A DNA stretch of 64,000 bases from Megaustenia siamemsis (GCA_032433765.1 JAVIAB010000159.1:59278043-59342042), one strand, 5' to 3'. Positions 45,831 to 57,650 are shown, counted from the first letter of the stretch. Translations and numbers: made by a program. The notes: generated by a model from the sequence alone, not told the origin.

Positions 45831-46200
45831 GTGGGCTTGTGTAGCGAAGTTTTGAGTGCATCCGGGTAATATTGGGTGTGAGAATAAGTGGGCTTGTCTA
45901 GTGAAGTTTAGAGTGCATCAAGGGTAATATTGGGTGTGAGAATAAGTGGGCTTGTCTAGCGAAGTTTAGAGTGCATCAGGTGTAATATGGGTGTGAGAAT
46001 AAGTGGGCTTGTTTAGTGAAGTTTAGAGTGCATCGAGGGTAATATTGGGTGTGAGAATAAGTGGGCTTGTGTAGCGAAGTTTTGAGTGCATCGGGGGTAT
46101 ATTGGGTGTGAGAATAAGTGGGCTTGTCTAGTGAAGTTTAGAGTGCATCGGGGGTAATATTACGTGTGAGAATAAGTGGGCTTGTCTAGCGAAGTTTTGA
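45831..46200. repeat. 58-bp minisatellite
   Basis: About six units containing GAGAATAAGTGGGCTTGTCT, AGCGAAGTTTAGAGTGCATC and GGGTAATATTGGGTGT. It shares short words (GTGAGA, GTCTA, GAAGTT) with the preceding 37-bp array and may derive from it. Confidence 0.93.
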
Positions 46201-46384
46201 GAGTTTGAAAGATATAGGATGACATGCTTGTGTTAAAATAAATAGTTGTGTCTAATAACGTTAAAGAACTAAGGCGTTGGCATTACGGAGTGGCAGATGG
46301 AAGATATACTGATGAGGAAAAAGAATGGTGCCCAAACGTGTCCTAGAATACAATTTTTAATTAACCTACACTAAAGAGTATTGA

Positions 46385-47085
46385 GTTTTTGAGTTATTTG
46401 AGGGTCATCATTATTGCACTCCGAACATGTCCATAAGTGATCAGATCCCTCCTCAGCAAATCCCGCAGTGTCCAGCGACTGACGACTCCAATTCTGTGTT
46501 GGTTGATAAGTCTTTTTATACGGCCACTAAGTTTCTCATGTCTGGCCGTACCCATCTTAACTCCCATTTCTTTAATCAAAATGAGTGACGTGGATTTGTG
46601 GTCGTCGAGGTCCTGTGTTCTTCCCACATCGCGGAGAGCATTGATGATGTCCACCTGATCTATTGGTTGAACGTCCTTAACAATAGCGCAGCTAGCCAAC
46701 CTGTCCGCTCTTTCATTTCCCTGTACTCCCGCATGTCCAGGGACATAGACAAAGGTGACCTTAAGTATTTTTACTTCTGCAATGACTCCAACCATTGCAT
46801 ACATACAGAGCCTGTCTCCACTCTTTTCATCATGCTCTTCGAAACACTCAGGATAAAGGCATGGGTGTAGTCTTGTGACTCTAACCATTTGAATGCCTTG
46901 GTCACTGCCATCACCTCCATTGCCATGCTACTCATGGTCATGACGTATGCACCACTTCTCTTCTTTGACTATTCTGCCTGCCGAGCGTGCTGTAAATGCC
47001 CATGCACTCCTTTGGTGTCGTATTACAGATCCATCAGTATAGATGACTGCATCTTTCTCATCGGTGTTATCGCAGATATAATAGA
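46385..47085 (-). mobile_element. LINE family D copy D3: RNase H domain and C-terminus
   Basis: This is the most complete family D copy. The minus strand reads EKDAVIYTDGSVIRHQ (first RNase H Asp), VMTMSSMAMEVMAVTKAFKW (catalytic Glu), HAFILSVSKSMMKRVET (the usual second Asp appears as Val or Ser here) and VTFVYVPGHAGVQGNERADR (terminal motif). It continues QVDIINALRDVGRTQDLDDH and the CRSAIMMTLK end. Stops break it near 46760 and 46890. RNase H would remove RNA from the RNA-DNA hybrid during reverse transcription. Confidence 0.82.
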
Positions 47086-47139
47086 GAAGCTCAAGAGTAA
47101 TATATATCTAACTCATTAACCACCTACCTAGCTAGAATA

Positions 47140-47255
47140 TTTCAGAACTGGAGTCGTCAGTCACTGGACGCCTCGAAACTTGATGAGGAGGGATCTGAGC
47201 ACCTATGGACATTTTCGGAGTGTAATGATGATGACCCGCTAATAACTCTTCTTCT
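47140..47255 (+). mobile_element. LINE family D copy D4, last residues and 3' end
   Basis: GVVSHWTPRNLMRRDLSTYG-like coding and TGCAATGATGATGACCCGC-type 3' end (here GAGTGTAATGATGATGACC). Confidence 0.75.
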
Positions 47256-47705
47256 ACTTCTTCTAACTTGTTTTAGCTCCCAGTGGAGCATAGGTCTTCA
47301 ACGAACACTTTCCAAGTCGTTCTGTTTCTTTGCCATTCTTTTGAAATCATTCCATGTCTTCCACATCATCTTCATCTCTGCTTCTATCTTGTCTTCTCCA
47401 AGAATTCCTTGGTCTTCCTCTTGTCTTTTTCCCTGATAGACTAAGGGTGAGTCGGCAACCCGGACTTCTTACGGCTTTCTCCGGCTTGCGTCATACGTCT
47501 CTTAGACAGAGAGCCCTTATCTTTCCTGGATGGTGGATTTACTTTTGCTCTCTTTGACTTGTCCATGTTTGTGAAGTTTTTTCGGCTTATTTTTTTACAG
47601 TATGGGATAGCCAGTCCCATGCCCAACCCTCCTTTCTCGCCTCTTACGAACGTGCCTGGTAGTGTATAGCTCCACTATTCTTTACTCCCCTTTCGGGCCC
47701 CGGTA
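47256..47705 (-). mobile_element. LINE family G copy G5 with upstream mosaic block
   Basis: The tail TTCTTCTACTTCTTC, TGGAGCATAGGTCTTCAACG (complement of the VEDLCSTG codons) and the MWKTWNDFKRMAKKQNDLE complement. Then a block shared with 22750-23060 (CGGCTTTCTCCGGCTTGCGT and CATACGTCTCTTAGACAGAG). The same block order at both loci suggests it belongs to the element. Confidence 0.7.
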
Positions 47706-48070
47706 GCGCACGGGCGTTAATAACTCAATATTTATTACGAACACGCACAACAATAGTTTAGTCAAAAGTTGAGAAGTAAACAAATTTTCAGCTTATACGT
47801 CTTCGGATTTTCACTATTTGGATAACTAGGTAAACCAATAGATATCGACGTCCAGTTTATCATTAATTAAAGATCTAACTAATAGTATTTTCCTACATGA
47901 ACTGCAATAATGGATGATCTACCAATGAACTTAATTACTTCAGTACATACTAAAATAACTAATTACTTAGATATCTATAATTGTAACGGTAAAATTAACT
48001 AACAAATGAAATAAAATGAAGAAGTAAACAAATAATAATGAAGTATTTATCTAGCACAATTATGAAAAGG
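47706..48070. other. Unassigned AT-rich stretch
   Basis: No feature is supported. Confidence 0.3.
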
Positions 48071-49962
48071 AGTAAAGGCATCAAGATGTACCAAGATGCA
48101 CCACGATGTACCAAAATGCACCATGATGTACCAAGATGCACCACGATATACCAAGATACACCATGATGTACCAAGATGCACCACGATGGACGACGATGTA
48201 CCACGATGGACCACGATGTACCAAGATGAACCACGATGTACCAAGATGAACCACGATGTACCAAGATGAACCACGATGTACCAAGAAGAACCACGATGTA
48301 CCAAGATGCACCACGATATACCACGATGCACCCCGATGTACCAAGATGAACCACGATGTACCAAGAAGAACCACGATGTACCAAGATGCACCACGATATA
48401 CCACGATGCACCCCGATGTACCAAGATGAACCACGATGTAGGAAGATAAACCACGATGTACCAAGAAGAACCACGATGTACCAAGATGCACCACGATATA
48501 CCACGATGCACACCGATGTACCAAGATGCACCACGATGCATCAAGATGCACCAAGATGAACCACGACGGACGACGATGTACCACGATGGACCACGATGTA
48601 CCAAGATGAACCACGATGTACAAGAAGAACCACGATGTACCAAGATGCACCACGATATACCACGATGCACCACGATGTACCAAGATGAACCACGATGTAC
48701 CAAGAAGAACCACGATGTACCAAGATGCACCACGATATACCAAGATGAACCACGATTTACCAAGATGAACCACGATGTACCAAGATGAACCACGATGTAG
48801 GAAGATAAACCACGATGTACCAAGAAGAACCACGATGTACCAAGATACACCACGATATACCACGATGCACCCCGATGTACCAAGATGAACCACGATGTAC
48901 CAAGATGAACCACGATGTACCAAGATGAACCACGATGTACCAAGATGAACCACGATTTACCAAGATGAACCACGATGTACCAAGATGCACCACGATGTAC
49001 CAAGATGCACCACGATGTACCAAGATGAACCACGATGTACCACGATGTACCAAGATGCACCACGATGTACCAAGATGAACCACGATGTACCAAGATGAAC
49101 CACGATGTACCAAGATGCACCACGATGTACCAAGATGAACCACGATGTACCAAGATGAACCACGATGTACCAAGATGCACCACGATGTACCAAGATGAAC
49201 CACGATGTACCAAGATGCACCACGGTGTACCAAGATGAACCACGATGTACCAAGATGAACCACGATGTACCAAGATGAACCACGATGTACCAAGATGAAC
49301 CACGATGTAACACGATGTACCAAGATGTACTACGATGTACCACGATGTACCAAGATGAATCACGATGTACCAAGATGAACCACGATGTACCAAGATGAAC
49401 CACGATGTACCAAGATGAACCACGATGTAACACGATGTACCAAGATGTACTACGATGTACCACGATGTACCAAGATGCACCACGGTGTACCAAGATGAAC
49501 CACGATGTACCAAGATGAACCACGATGTAACACGATGTACCAAGATGTACTACGATGTACCACGATGTACCAAGATGAACGACGATGTATCAAGATGCAT
49601 CACGATGTACCAAGATAAACTACGCTGCACCAAGATGAACCACGATGTACCACGATGTACCAAGATGCACCACGATGAACCACGATGCACCAAGATGCAC
49701 CAAGATGCACCACGATGCACCAAGATGCACCAAGCGGTACCACGATGCACCAAGATGCACCAAAGATGCACCGAAGATGCACCAAGATGCACCACGATGC
49801 ACCACGATGAACCACGATGCACCAAAGATGCACCGAAGATGCACTACGATGCACCAAGATGCACTACGATGCACCAAGATGCACCAAGATGCATCAAGAT
49901 GCACCAAGATGCACCAAAGATGCACCAAATGCACCAAGATGCACCAAGATGCCTAGAAATTC
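48071..49962. repeat. 20-bp minisatellite with 10-bp sub-period, 1.9 kb
   Basis: Units of CCACGATGTACCAAGATGAA. Each half is a variant of a 10-mer, CCAMGATGNA. The right end (from about 49660) is dominated by CACCAAGATG with occasional 11-bp spacing (ACCAAAGATGC). Higher-order blocks with a CACCACGATATACCACGATG motif recur. The 498-codon minus-strand frame is a period artefact: 10-mer arrays without a stop stay open. Confidence 0.97.
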
Positions 49963-50102
49963 GAAGCTGCTGTAAAGCTGATGATAATGGCATTTTTTAC
50001 AATTCTTGTTTTGTTTAAATCGCCTCATTTATAAAATTCTGGATCAACATCGAAACCGTGACAATAAATAGTTTCCATAATTTAAAGAAAAGGGGTGGGG
50101 AG

Positions 50103-50344
50103 GAGCCGCGACAGCTCAGTGGTTAGTGAATTGGACTACAAAAGCCAAGAGGTAGGGTTCGATCCCAACCGACGGCTTCAGCTTTCACCCAGCCTTTAAT
50201 GGGTACCGGATTTTTTTTATGGGAAAGTACAGCGGCACGGGCGTAATACCGACCACATTACCCAAAAAAATCATGAGCCGAAGGTCTGTAAAATTTATGG
50301 TCACTAACACCATATTCCCTATATGCCACTTGGCGTGACGAGGG

Positions 50345-50392
<48 letters not shown>
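50103..50392 (+). mobile_element. SINE family 1, full-length with 40-T tail
   Basis: A box ACAGCTCAGTGGTTAG, B box GGTTCGATCCC, body, hairpin TATGCCACTTGGCGTGACG and a run of about 40 T at 50350-50389. The oligo(T) end, long and pure, suggests a recent copy. Confidence 0.94.
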
Positions 50393-50393
<1 letters not shown>

Positions 50394-50541
50394 ATAATAA
50401 AAAAGAACAAATGTGCAATTTAAAATACGAATACTATAATTAAAATTAACACAAAAACATTTTTAAAAAATATTCTTAAAATTGTTATAATTATAACATT
50501 GAATGTGAACGAGTAAAAGATACTGATAAAGTTACACTTAC

Positions 50542-50596
50542 CGCCAGGAATGAGAACCGCTGTCAAACTGATGTAAAATGTCATGTAGAAGGCCAT
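50542..50596 (-). CDS. Candidate signal-peptide exon of a second gene
   Basis: On the minus strand an ATG at 50596 in strong context (A at -3, G at +4), with an in-frame TAG two codons upstream, opens 18 codons: MAFYMTFYISLTAVLIPG. This is a compact hydrophobic signal peptide. A near-consensus donor, GCG|GTAAGTG, follows, leaving phase 1, the same phase as the signal-peptide exon of the + strand candidate gene. I found no convincing next exon below it; the 1.9-kb 20-bp array would lie in its first intron. It could belong to a related gene in opposite orientation. Confidence 0.4.
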
Positions 50597-50980
50597 CTTG
50601 TACTAAACACAAGCATGGAACCTCGCTGTGCTTGTCAACGCGACAAGATGAGCTCTGTCTGAGGTTGTGTGGCGGAATGAAATATAGAATTAAAACAGAA
50701 GCATATATGAAAGACTGGTTTCTTTGTGGGAACTCAGTCAATATGGCACGGCAATTATCTCCTCTGAAATGGTTAAGTTGCAAAGATAATGACGCTTCAA
50801 AAGGACGCAGCTCGACAGTAACTGATCGTATCTTGTGACGTTCTCTTGTTTCTAGAACACAGAATGTTCCAGAGAATAATCGTCATTTTGAAAGTGGGGA
50901 GTTATTGAATTTACAGCAACGTTGGTAAATAACACGGTGGAAAACAGGAAGGATAGAAAGTATGGAAAGGGCACGGGAGG
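50597..50980 (-). promoter_or_regulatory. Upstream region of the minus-strand candidate exon; heat-shock-element-like cluster
   Basis: At 50850-50877, TTCTAGAA, GAATGTTC and AGAGAA form two inverted GAA/TTC pairs, as in heat-shock elements, but the 5-bp register is not kept throughout. TGACGT (50836-50841) resembles a CRE half-site. No TATA box or repeat was recognised. Functional meaning is speculative. Confidence 0.2.
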
Positions 50981-50981
50981 G

Positions 50982-51238
50982 GAGACGCGATAGCTCAGTG
51001 GTTAGTGAACTGGACTACAAAGGACAAGAAATAGGGTTCGATCCCAACTGACGGCTTCCGGGTCCACCCAGCCCTAAATGGGTACCGGATATTTTTCTGG
51101 ATAAGTAAAGCGGCACGGGCTTAATACAGACCACATTACCCCAAAAATCAAGTGCTGAAGGTCTGCAAAATTTATGGTCACTAACACCATATTCCCTATA
51201 CGCCGCTTGGCGTGACGGGGGAGCTTTACTACTTTTAT
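50982..51238 (+). mobile_element. SINE family 1, full-length reference-like copy
   Basis: A box TAGCTCAGTGGTTAG at 50991-51005 and B box GGTTCGATCCC at 51035-51045 form a good Pol III internal promoter. Then TTCCGGGTCCACCCAGCC, GGCACGGGCTTAATACAGAC, GGTCTGCAAAATTTATGGTC and hairpin TACGCCGCTTGGCGTGACGG. Possible target duplication: AAGGGCACGGG and AAGGGGCACCGGG. Confidence 0.95.
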
Positions 51239-51324
51239 TAAGGGGCACCGGGCGCGCTACAGAGATTGTGTATTGAAGAAATATTATTTTCGCTAACAAA
51301 GGGGAAGCTCGCGATATCTGCCCC

Positions 51325-52017
51325 TGATGAAACCTAATGAAACAGAAGTAATGGTTATATCGAAGAAACAATCATCACCATCATAGAGCATAAAAATAAA
51401 CAAGACAAATCTAAAACAAGTGCAACGTTTCAAATACTTGGGCACAATAATTACATCAGATGGGAGATGCACCACAGAAATAAAAAGGAGAATAGCTCAG
51501 GCCAAAATAGCATTTCAGAAATAAAAAATATCTTATGCAACAAATCTATGTCAATAAAAATGAGAAAGAGAGTTCACCGGTGCTATATAGAACTAATTCT
51601 GACCTATGGAAGCGAATCATGGACAGTAGACAAACAAATGAAAAGACGGTTAGAGGCCACAGAGATGGGATTTCTCAGAAGAATGTTGAAAGTTCCCTGG
51701 ACAGATAAAAACACCAATGAGGAAGTTCTCAAAGAGGCCAACACAAAAAGGGAGCTCTTAAAAAACATCAGAAAGAAGCAATCAACATTTTTCGGGCACA
51801 TCATGAGAAGAGGAAAGTTGGAATACTTGGTTACAACTGGCAAAATAAAAGGAAAGAGAGATCGCGGACGACAAAGAGAGAAAATACTGGATAGCTTGGT
51901 GTCATGGCATGGAAAACAGTCAACAACAGAACTGATACGACGCACTGTAGATAGAAGATTGTGGAGGGACATGATCGCCTACGCCAACCGGCAGGGTACA
52001 TGATGATGATGATGATT
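51325..52017 (+). mobile_element. LINE family B copy B7 (longest copy)
   Basis: It starts in a KPNETEVMVISKK block, then after breaks FKYLGTIITSDGRCTTEIKR, YGSESWTVDKQMKRRLEATE, VPWTDKNTNEEVLKEANTKR, KKQSTFFGHIMRRGKLEYLV and RDRGRQREKILDSLVSWHGK. It ends with YANRQGT, a stop and a (GAT)n tail. The last 178 codons are uninterrupted, so this is one of the younger copies. The RT and endonuclease domains are absent. Confidence 0.9.
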
Positions 52018-52364
52018 CTTTTGTTTATTTCAGTTGTACATTTTCCAATATAAAGTTGTATTAGGCAGGTCATATAGTCCGCATACCAAACCACCGTTTG
52101 GCTCCTATACGACTATCGAGAACCTAGCCGGCCTAATGAAAATTCATCACGTGATCAATATTTATCGGACTGTCAGTACTCGTACATACGTGCATATCCT
52201 GATTTTCCCCCAAACCTGTGCGAAGTCTGACGTAATCACCATGGCTGGCTGAAAGACATTATATTTGTATGTAATTGATATTGAGAGAGCTTTTCATTTA
52301 TTATTTCGCTCGCATGAGGTGTAAACTGCTTCCTTCTTGTTTTACGTGCAAATATTTGAGAGTT

Positions 52365-52545
52365 AGGGAAATTGAGGGACGAAGAGACAGAGGGAAGCAA
52401 AGAGAAAAAATACCAGACAGCTTAAGAGAATGGCTTGGGAAAAGGTCTACAACAGAAATGATAAATTACTGTCGAATCCAAAATTGTGGAGAGACATGAT
52501 CACCTACGCCAGAAGGCCCTGTACTTGATGATGATGATTTGAGAA
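52365..52545 (+). mobile_element. LINE family A copy A9, 3' end
   Basis: EIEGRRDRGKQREKIPDSLR, WLGKRSTTEMINYCR and the 3' end with a TGATGATGATG tail. The stretch 52018-52364 between B7 and this copy shows nothing recognisable. Confidence 0.82.
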
Positions 52546-52589
52546 TGAATTACTTCTTTTTCTTGCTCGTGTTTGGGCACTAAGCACGT

Positions 52590-52600
52590 AAGAGAGAGAG

Positions 52601-52635
<35 letters not shown>
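52590..52635. repeat. (GA)n tract
   Basis: About 20 GA dinucleotides with a GACGGA interruption. No LINE I terminus precedes this one. Confidence 0.95.
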
Positions 52636-52637
<2 letters not shown>

Positions 52638-52827
52638 AAGATAGAAAGTGGAAAAGAGTAGATGACGATATAAACTAGGAACACTGAATTGATTATATTT
52701 ATTACACATGCTTTATTACTACTAGATATAATTTCCATAATGCAGCAAGAGACATCATTTAAAATAATAAACAGGTAATTGTTTATTGTAATTTTTTTAA
52801 AATAAAATGGAACTATCTCCAAGAATG

Positions 52828-53083
52828 GGACCAGCGATAACTCAAGGTTAGTAAACTGGACTACAAAGGACAAGAGGTAGGGTATGATTCCAATCGACGG
52901 CTTCCGGGTTCACCCAGCCTTAAATGGGTACCGGATTTTTTCTGGAAAAGTAAAAATGCACAGCGTAATACCGACCCCATTAACCCAAAAATTATGTACT
53001 GAAGGTCTGTAAAATGTATGGTCACTAACACCATATTCCCTATACGTCACTTGGCGTGATGGGGCTCTTTACTTTACTTTTTT
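52828..53083 (+). mobile_element. SINE family 1, full-length, head diverged
   Basis: The A box is damaged (GATAACTCAAGGTTAG) and the B box reads GGTATGATTCC. The body and hairpin TACGTCACTTGGCGTGATGG are clear. Confidence 0.9.
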
Positions 53084-53319
53084 TTACTATCACTAAGACA
53101 CCATACTGTAGTAATAATGTAAGATACTTTTTGTTCAGAAATTACAATTTGATATGTTCATTACCTGTTTACGTTCTTGAGGCCATCGTTAGATGGGGAC
53201 ATTAAGTCTATATTTTCTTTCTCTGCTCTTTAATTGGCCGAGATTTTCTACTGCTACCATTTTGTTTTTGTTGGTGACAGACAGGAGTGAGCAATCTTTT
53301 ATTGTAAAACGACTAGATC
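53084..53319. other. Unassigned short stretch before the 31-bp array
   Basis: Nothing is recognised. Confidence 0.25.
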
Positions 53320-53840
53320 TGAACACTGTGAAGTCGCCGATGGTCAGATCTGAACACTGTGAAGTCGCCGAGGGTCAGACCTGAACACTGTGAAGTCGCC
53401 GAGGGTCAGATTGAACACCGTGAAGTCGCCGAGGGGCAGATCTGAACACTGTGAAGTCACGAGGGGCAGATCTGAACACTGTGAAGTCGCCGAGGGTCAG
53501 ATCTGAAAACTGTGAAGTCGCCGAGGGTCAGATCTGAAAACTGTGAAGTCGCCGAGGGTCAGATCTCAAAACTGTGAAGTCGCCGAGGGTCAGATCTGAA
53601 AACTGTGAAGTCGCCGAGGGTCAGATCTGAACACTGTGAAGTCGCCGAGGGTCAGATCTCAAAACTGTGAAGTCGCCGAGGGTCAGATCTGAAAACTATG
53701 AAGTCGCCGAGGGGCAGATCTGAACACTGTGAAGTCGCCGAGGGTCAGATCTCAAAACTGTGAAGTCGCCGAGGGTCAGATTTGAACACTGTGAAGTCGC
53801 CGAGCGTCAGATCTCAACACTGTGAAGACGCTGAGAGCCA
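53320..53840. repeat. 31-bp array, sub-family 1
   Basis: About 17 units of GATCTGAACACTGTGAAGTC plus GCCGAGGGTCA, with GAAAAC, CTCAAAAC and GGGGCA variants. Confidence 0.95.
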
Positions 53841-55145
53841 GGTATTAAAACTATGAAAACGCCCAGAGCCAGATCTGTAAACTATGAATACGTGGAGGGC
53901 CAGATCTAAAAGCTCTGAATACGTGGAGGGCCAGATCTGTAAACTATAAATACGTGGAGGGCCAGATCTGAAAGCTCTATGAATACGTGGAGGGCCAGAT
54001 CTGAAAACTCTGAATACGTGGAGGGCCAGATCTAAAAACTCTAAATACGTGGAGGGCCAGATCTGAAAACTATGAATACGTGGACAGCCAGATCTTAAAA
54101 CTATAAATATGTGGAGGGCCAGATCTGAAAACTATAAATACGTGGAGAGCCAGATATGAAAACTATAAATACGTGGAGGGCCAGATCTGAAAACTATAAA
54201 TACGTGGAGAGCCAGATCTGAAAACTATGAATACGTGGAGGGCCAGATCTGAAAACTATGAATACGTGGAGGGCCATTTATGTAAACTATAAATACGTGG
54301 AGGGCCAGATATGAAAACTATAAATACGTGGAGGGCCATTTCTGTAAACTATGAATACGTGGAGGGCCAGATATGAAAACTAGAAATACGTGGAGGGCCA
54401 GATCTGAAAACTATGAATACGTGGAGGGCCAGATATGAAAACTAGAAATACGTGGAGGGCCAGATCTTAAAACTATGAATACGTGGAGGGCCAGATCTGA
54501 AACTATGAATACGTGGAGGGCCAGATCTGAAAACTATGAATACGTGGACAGCCAGATCTTAAAACTATAAATACGTGGAGGGCCAGATCTTAAAACTATA
54601 AATACGTGGAGAGCCAGATATGAAAACTATAAATACGTGGAGGGCCAGATATGAAAACTATAAATACGTGGAGAGCCAGATCTGAAAACTATGAATACGT
54701 GGAGGGCCAGATCTGAAAACTATGAATACGTGGAGGGCCATTTATGTAAACTATAAATACGTGGAGGGCCAGATATGAAAACTATAAATACGTGGAGGGC
54801 CATTTCTGTAAACTATGAATACTTGGAGGGCCAGATATGAAAACTAGAAATACGTGGAGGGCCAGATCTGAAAACTATAAATACGTGGAGGGCCAGATCT
54901 GAAAACTATGAATACGTGGAGGGCCAGATCTGTAAACTATGAATACGTGGAGGGCCAGATCTGTAAAACTATGAATACGTGGAGGGCCATTTATGTAAAC
55001 TATGAATACGTGGAGGGCCAGATCTGTAAACTATGAATACGTGGAGGGCCAGATCTGTAAACTATAAATACGTAGAGGGCCAGATCTGTAAACTTTGGAT
55101 ACGTGAAGGGCCAGATCTGAAACTATGAAAACGCTGAGGGCAGAT
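53841..55145. repeat. 31-bp array, sub-family 2, with higher-order repeat
   Basis: About 42 units of GATCTGAAAACTATGAATAC plus GTGGAGGGCCA. The unit has the same length and first half as sub-family 1 but a different second half. A distinctive run (CCATTTATGTAAAC, then GATATGAAAAC, then CCATTTCTGTAAAC) occurs at 54274 and again at 54738. The offset of 464 bp is 15 units less one base, so a 15-unit block was duplicated. Confidence 0.93.
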
Positions 55146-55660
55146 ACCATCACATAATGAAGGCATCATATTAATTACCTTCTTTGCATTCACAAACGAT
55201 TGTAATGTAAAAATTGTATTAGTTATTGAGAATGGGAAAACAGAAAAGAGAGTTGAATGAAAGGGAGAGGGATGAGACAGAAAATAGAGGGGTCGGAGAG
55301 AAAACTCAACAATAAATTATAAATAGAAAGTTGTATGTGTTACTTTTTATTTATTCATGATATTACTTTTTATTTATTCATGATATTTTATTTGGGACTT
55401 CTGGTAAATCTGGCGGATGGCGAATGGAAACGTTGAGGATATTTTTGGAAAGTGTTCATTGCTGCTAATTCCAAGTCCGGCTTGCTGCCGGAGCTACTGA
55501 GTTTAGTGCTCTGTGCGCACCGTGAGCTGTGTATTTTATAAGGATCGTGTTTAGATATTTCGATTGCTTACGATGAATGGTGATATTTTATGACGAAGGA
55601 CAGTTTGGATAAGCTCACTTTCGATGCGGTTACGACTTATGGCTTTTGGCGTGTGCTGCA
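55146..55660. other. Mostly unassigned; short repeat at 55465-55530
   Basis: It contains a TTACTTTTTATTTATTCATG direct duplication at 55335-55385 and, at 55470, AAGTCCGG, GCCGGAGCTACTG and TTTAGTGCTCTGTGC, shared with 36946. Nothing else. Confidence 0.4.
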
Positions 55661-55800
55661 GCTGGTATAACAAGGGACTGCATCTGCCTTTCTTTGCTTG
55701 GATTTTTCAATGCGATGGTTTATTAATTCGGATAACTCCACTGGCACGGGTGGTTGAGTAATCATGAATGTTAATTCGTCTGCAGTGATAACGTGGTCTT
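55661..55800. repeat. Interspersed repeat T, copy 2
   Basis: ATTCGGATAACTCCACTGGC, ACGGGTGGTTGAGTAATCAT and CGTCTGCAGTGATAACG align with 39400-39500. The following 55801-56034 shows an oligo(T) run and no recognised feature. Confidence 0.55.
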
Positions 55801-56034
55801 CGACTAACTACTAACTAATACTAACTATTCATTTTTTTTTTTTTTTTAATTCAGGGAATGGAGTTTATAGTAGTTTAAAAATCAAACGCAAGGGCCGGTC
55901 AAAATAGCTTGGCGGACCTGATCTGGCCCCCGCGAGCCGTACTTTTGCCACCTCTGGGTTAAGATTTTCCTGAGAAATATTGCTCCAGATATAAAGTAAT
56001 GTTAATGAATGTTCTAGATCAGCTTCAACTAATC

Positions 56035-56690
56035 ATCATCATCAAGTACCGGACCTACTGGCGTAGGTAATCATGTCTCTCCACAACTTTCGATCTCAGC
56101 AGCTATTTAGCATTTCTGTTGTTGACTTTCTGCAAGCCATTCTCTTAAGCTGTCTGTTTTTTCTCTTTGCTTCCCTCTATCTCTTCGTCCCTCAATTTTT
56201 CCAGTTGTTACAATATATTCCAGTTGTTCTCTTCTCATTACATGGCCAAAAAATGATGATTGTTTCTTCCTAACATTGGAAACTAGTTCTCTTTTTGCTT
56301 TGACCTCTCTCAGAACCTCTTCATTACTCTTCTTAGCTGTCCATGGTACTCTCAACATTCTTCTGTAAAACCACATTTCTACAGACTCCAGTGATTTTCT
56401 TGTCTGTTGTCCTATTGTCCATGATTCGCATCCATATGTTAAGACTGGCTCTACATTTTGCTTTGACCTCTCTCAGAACCTCTTCATTACTCTTCTTAGC
56501 TGTCCATTGTACTCTCAACATTCTTCTGTAAAACCACATTTCTACAGACTCCAGTGATTTTCTTGTCTGTTGTCCTATTGTCCATGATTCGCATCCATAT
56601 GTTAAGACTGGCTCTACATAACATTTAAGAACTCTTTTCCTTGTTTCTATTGTCAAAAATGCAAACATCCGCAATACACACACATATTTA
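56035..56690 (-). mobile_element. LINE family A copy A10 with internal 163-bp tandem duplication
   Basis: The minus strand carries YGCESWTIGQQTRKSLESVE, MWFYRRMLRVPWTAKKSNEE, REVKAKRELVSNVRKKQSSF and the 3' end. The stretch from GCTTTGACCTCTCTCAGAAC to AGACTGGCTCTACATTTT is present twice (offset 163 bp, 56297 and 56460), nearly identical, so the duplication is younger than the insertion. Confidence 0.87.
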
Positions 56691-57234
56691 TCTATTCTAT
56701 CTCGCAGACGGTGATGTCAGCGCGCATTTCTGGTTCATTGCTTACTAGCATTACGTGTATCATTTATTATCTGTAATCATACAGAAAGTTAAACTCTGTA
56801 CACAAGTGTATTGACAATATTAGTAATAATTTAGTACAATTTCTATGTAGGTAAACTCCCTAAGGGGAGATTTATGAAGCGAACAATTGATAGCGATCGC
56901 TACTGTGGAAATCGCTTAATTTTTAATGAGCTGTTTCCGGATGGGTTGTTATGGGTATTGTGATGTCATCGATGGCTAGATGAACCATTTAGATGGCTGC
57001 AACGGTCTCCTTATATGAATGTTAATTTATTTTAGTTTTAATTTTTTTTTTTTTTTTAAGCAAAAAAAGTAAAGACACAACATTTTAAAAATAATGAGAG
57101 ACATAAATGTTGAATCAAGATAAAACATGAAGAGAGTAGATTCATCGAGTGAAAACAGCAGATAAATATTGCTCTGTACATGAAGTATTGTATTTGGTGT
57201 GTTTAGGCCATGTTTAGCTAAATCTGTAATATAC
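56691..57234. other. Unassigned AT-rich stretch
   Basis: No gene or repeat is supported apart from an oligo(T) run near 57043-57056. Confidence 0.3.
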
Positions 57235-57387
57235 AGCGGCAGAGGCAGACCAAAACTAACATGGACGAGTAACATCGAAAGTTGTACAAGTCAGCTTATA
57301 ACAATCTGCACCATCAAAGCAAAAGACAGAGAAGAATGACACTCCATGGTACCCAACCTTCGTTGCGGAGATGGCACTGCATGATGA
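57235..57387 (+). mobile_element. LINE family C copy C6, 3' end
   Basis: GRGRPKLTWTSNIESCTSQL, TICTIKAKDREE and CGDGTA-type end, cut at ATGATGAGAG and joined to LINE D5. Confidence 0.75.
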
Positions 57388-57525
57388 GAGTATAAGAAGA
57401 CTTATCAACCAACACATAACTGGAGTCGTCAGTTGCTGAACACTGCGGGACTTGTTGAGGAGGGGATCTGAGCACCTATGTACATGTTCGGAGTGCAATG
57501 ATGATGACCCTCAAATAACTCAATA
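57388..57525 (+). mobile_element. LINE family D copy D5, C-terminus (left arm of inverted duplication)
   Basis: RRLINQHITGVVSC, HCGTC*GGDLSTY-like coding, and GAGTGCAATGATGATGACCC with a CAAATAACTCAATAG end. Confidence 0.78.
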
Positions 57526-57650
57526 GTCCATCCGTGCTACAAAGATCTAACTGTCATATATAGAAGTGTATTATGGACAGTAGGCAAATATTTAAAAAAA
57601 TAAGAATATACCACAGAGGCGTGATTTCTCAGAAGAATGTAGAAAGCTGG

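Noticed and set aside
48047..49543. 498-codon minus-strand frame over the 20-bp array
   Set aside because: The 10-bp sub-unit has no stop in several frames, so long overlapping frames occur on both strands. Indels shift the frame repeatedly.
50982..51060. A functional tRNA gene at the A/B-box region
   Set aside because: The A and B boxes are good, but no acceptor stem or anticodon arm closes, and the same sequence begins about a dozen SINE copies.
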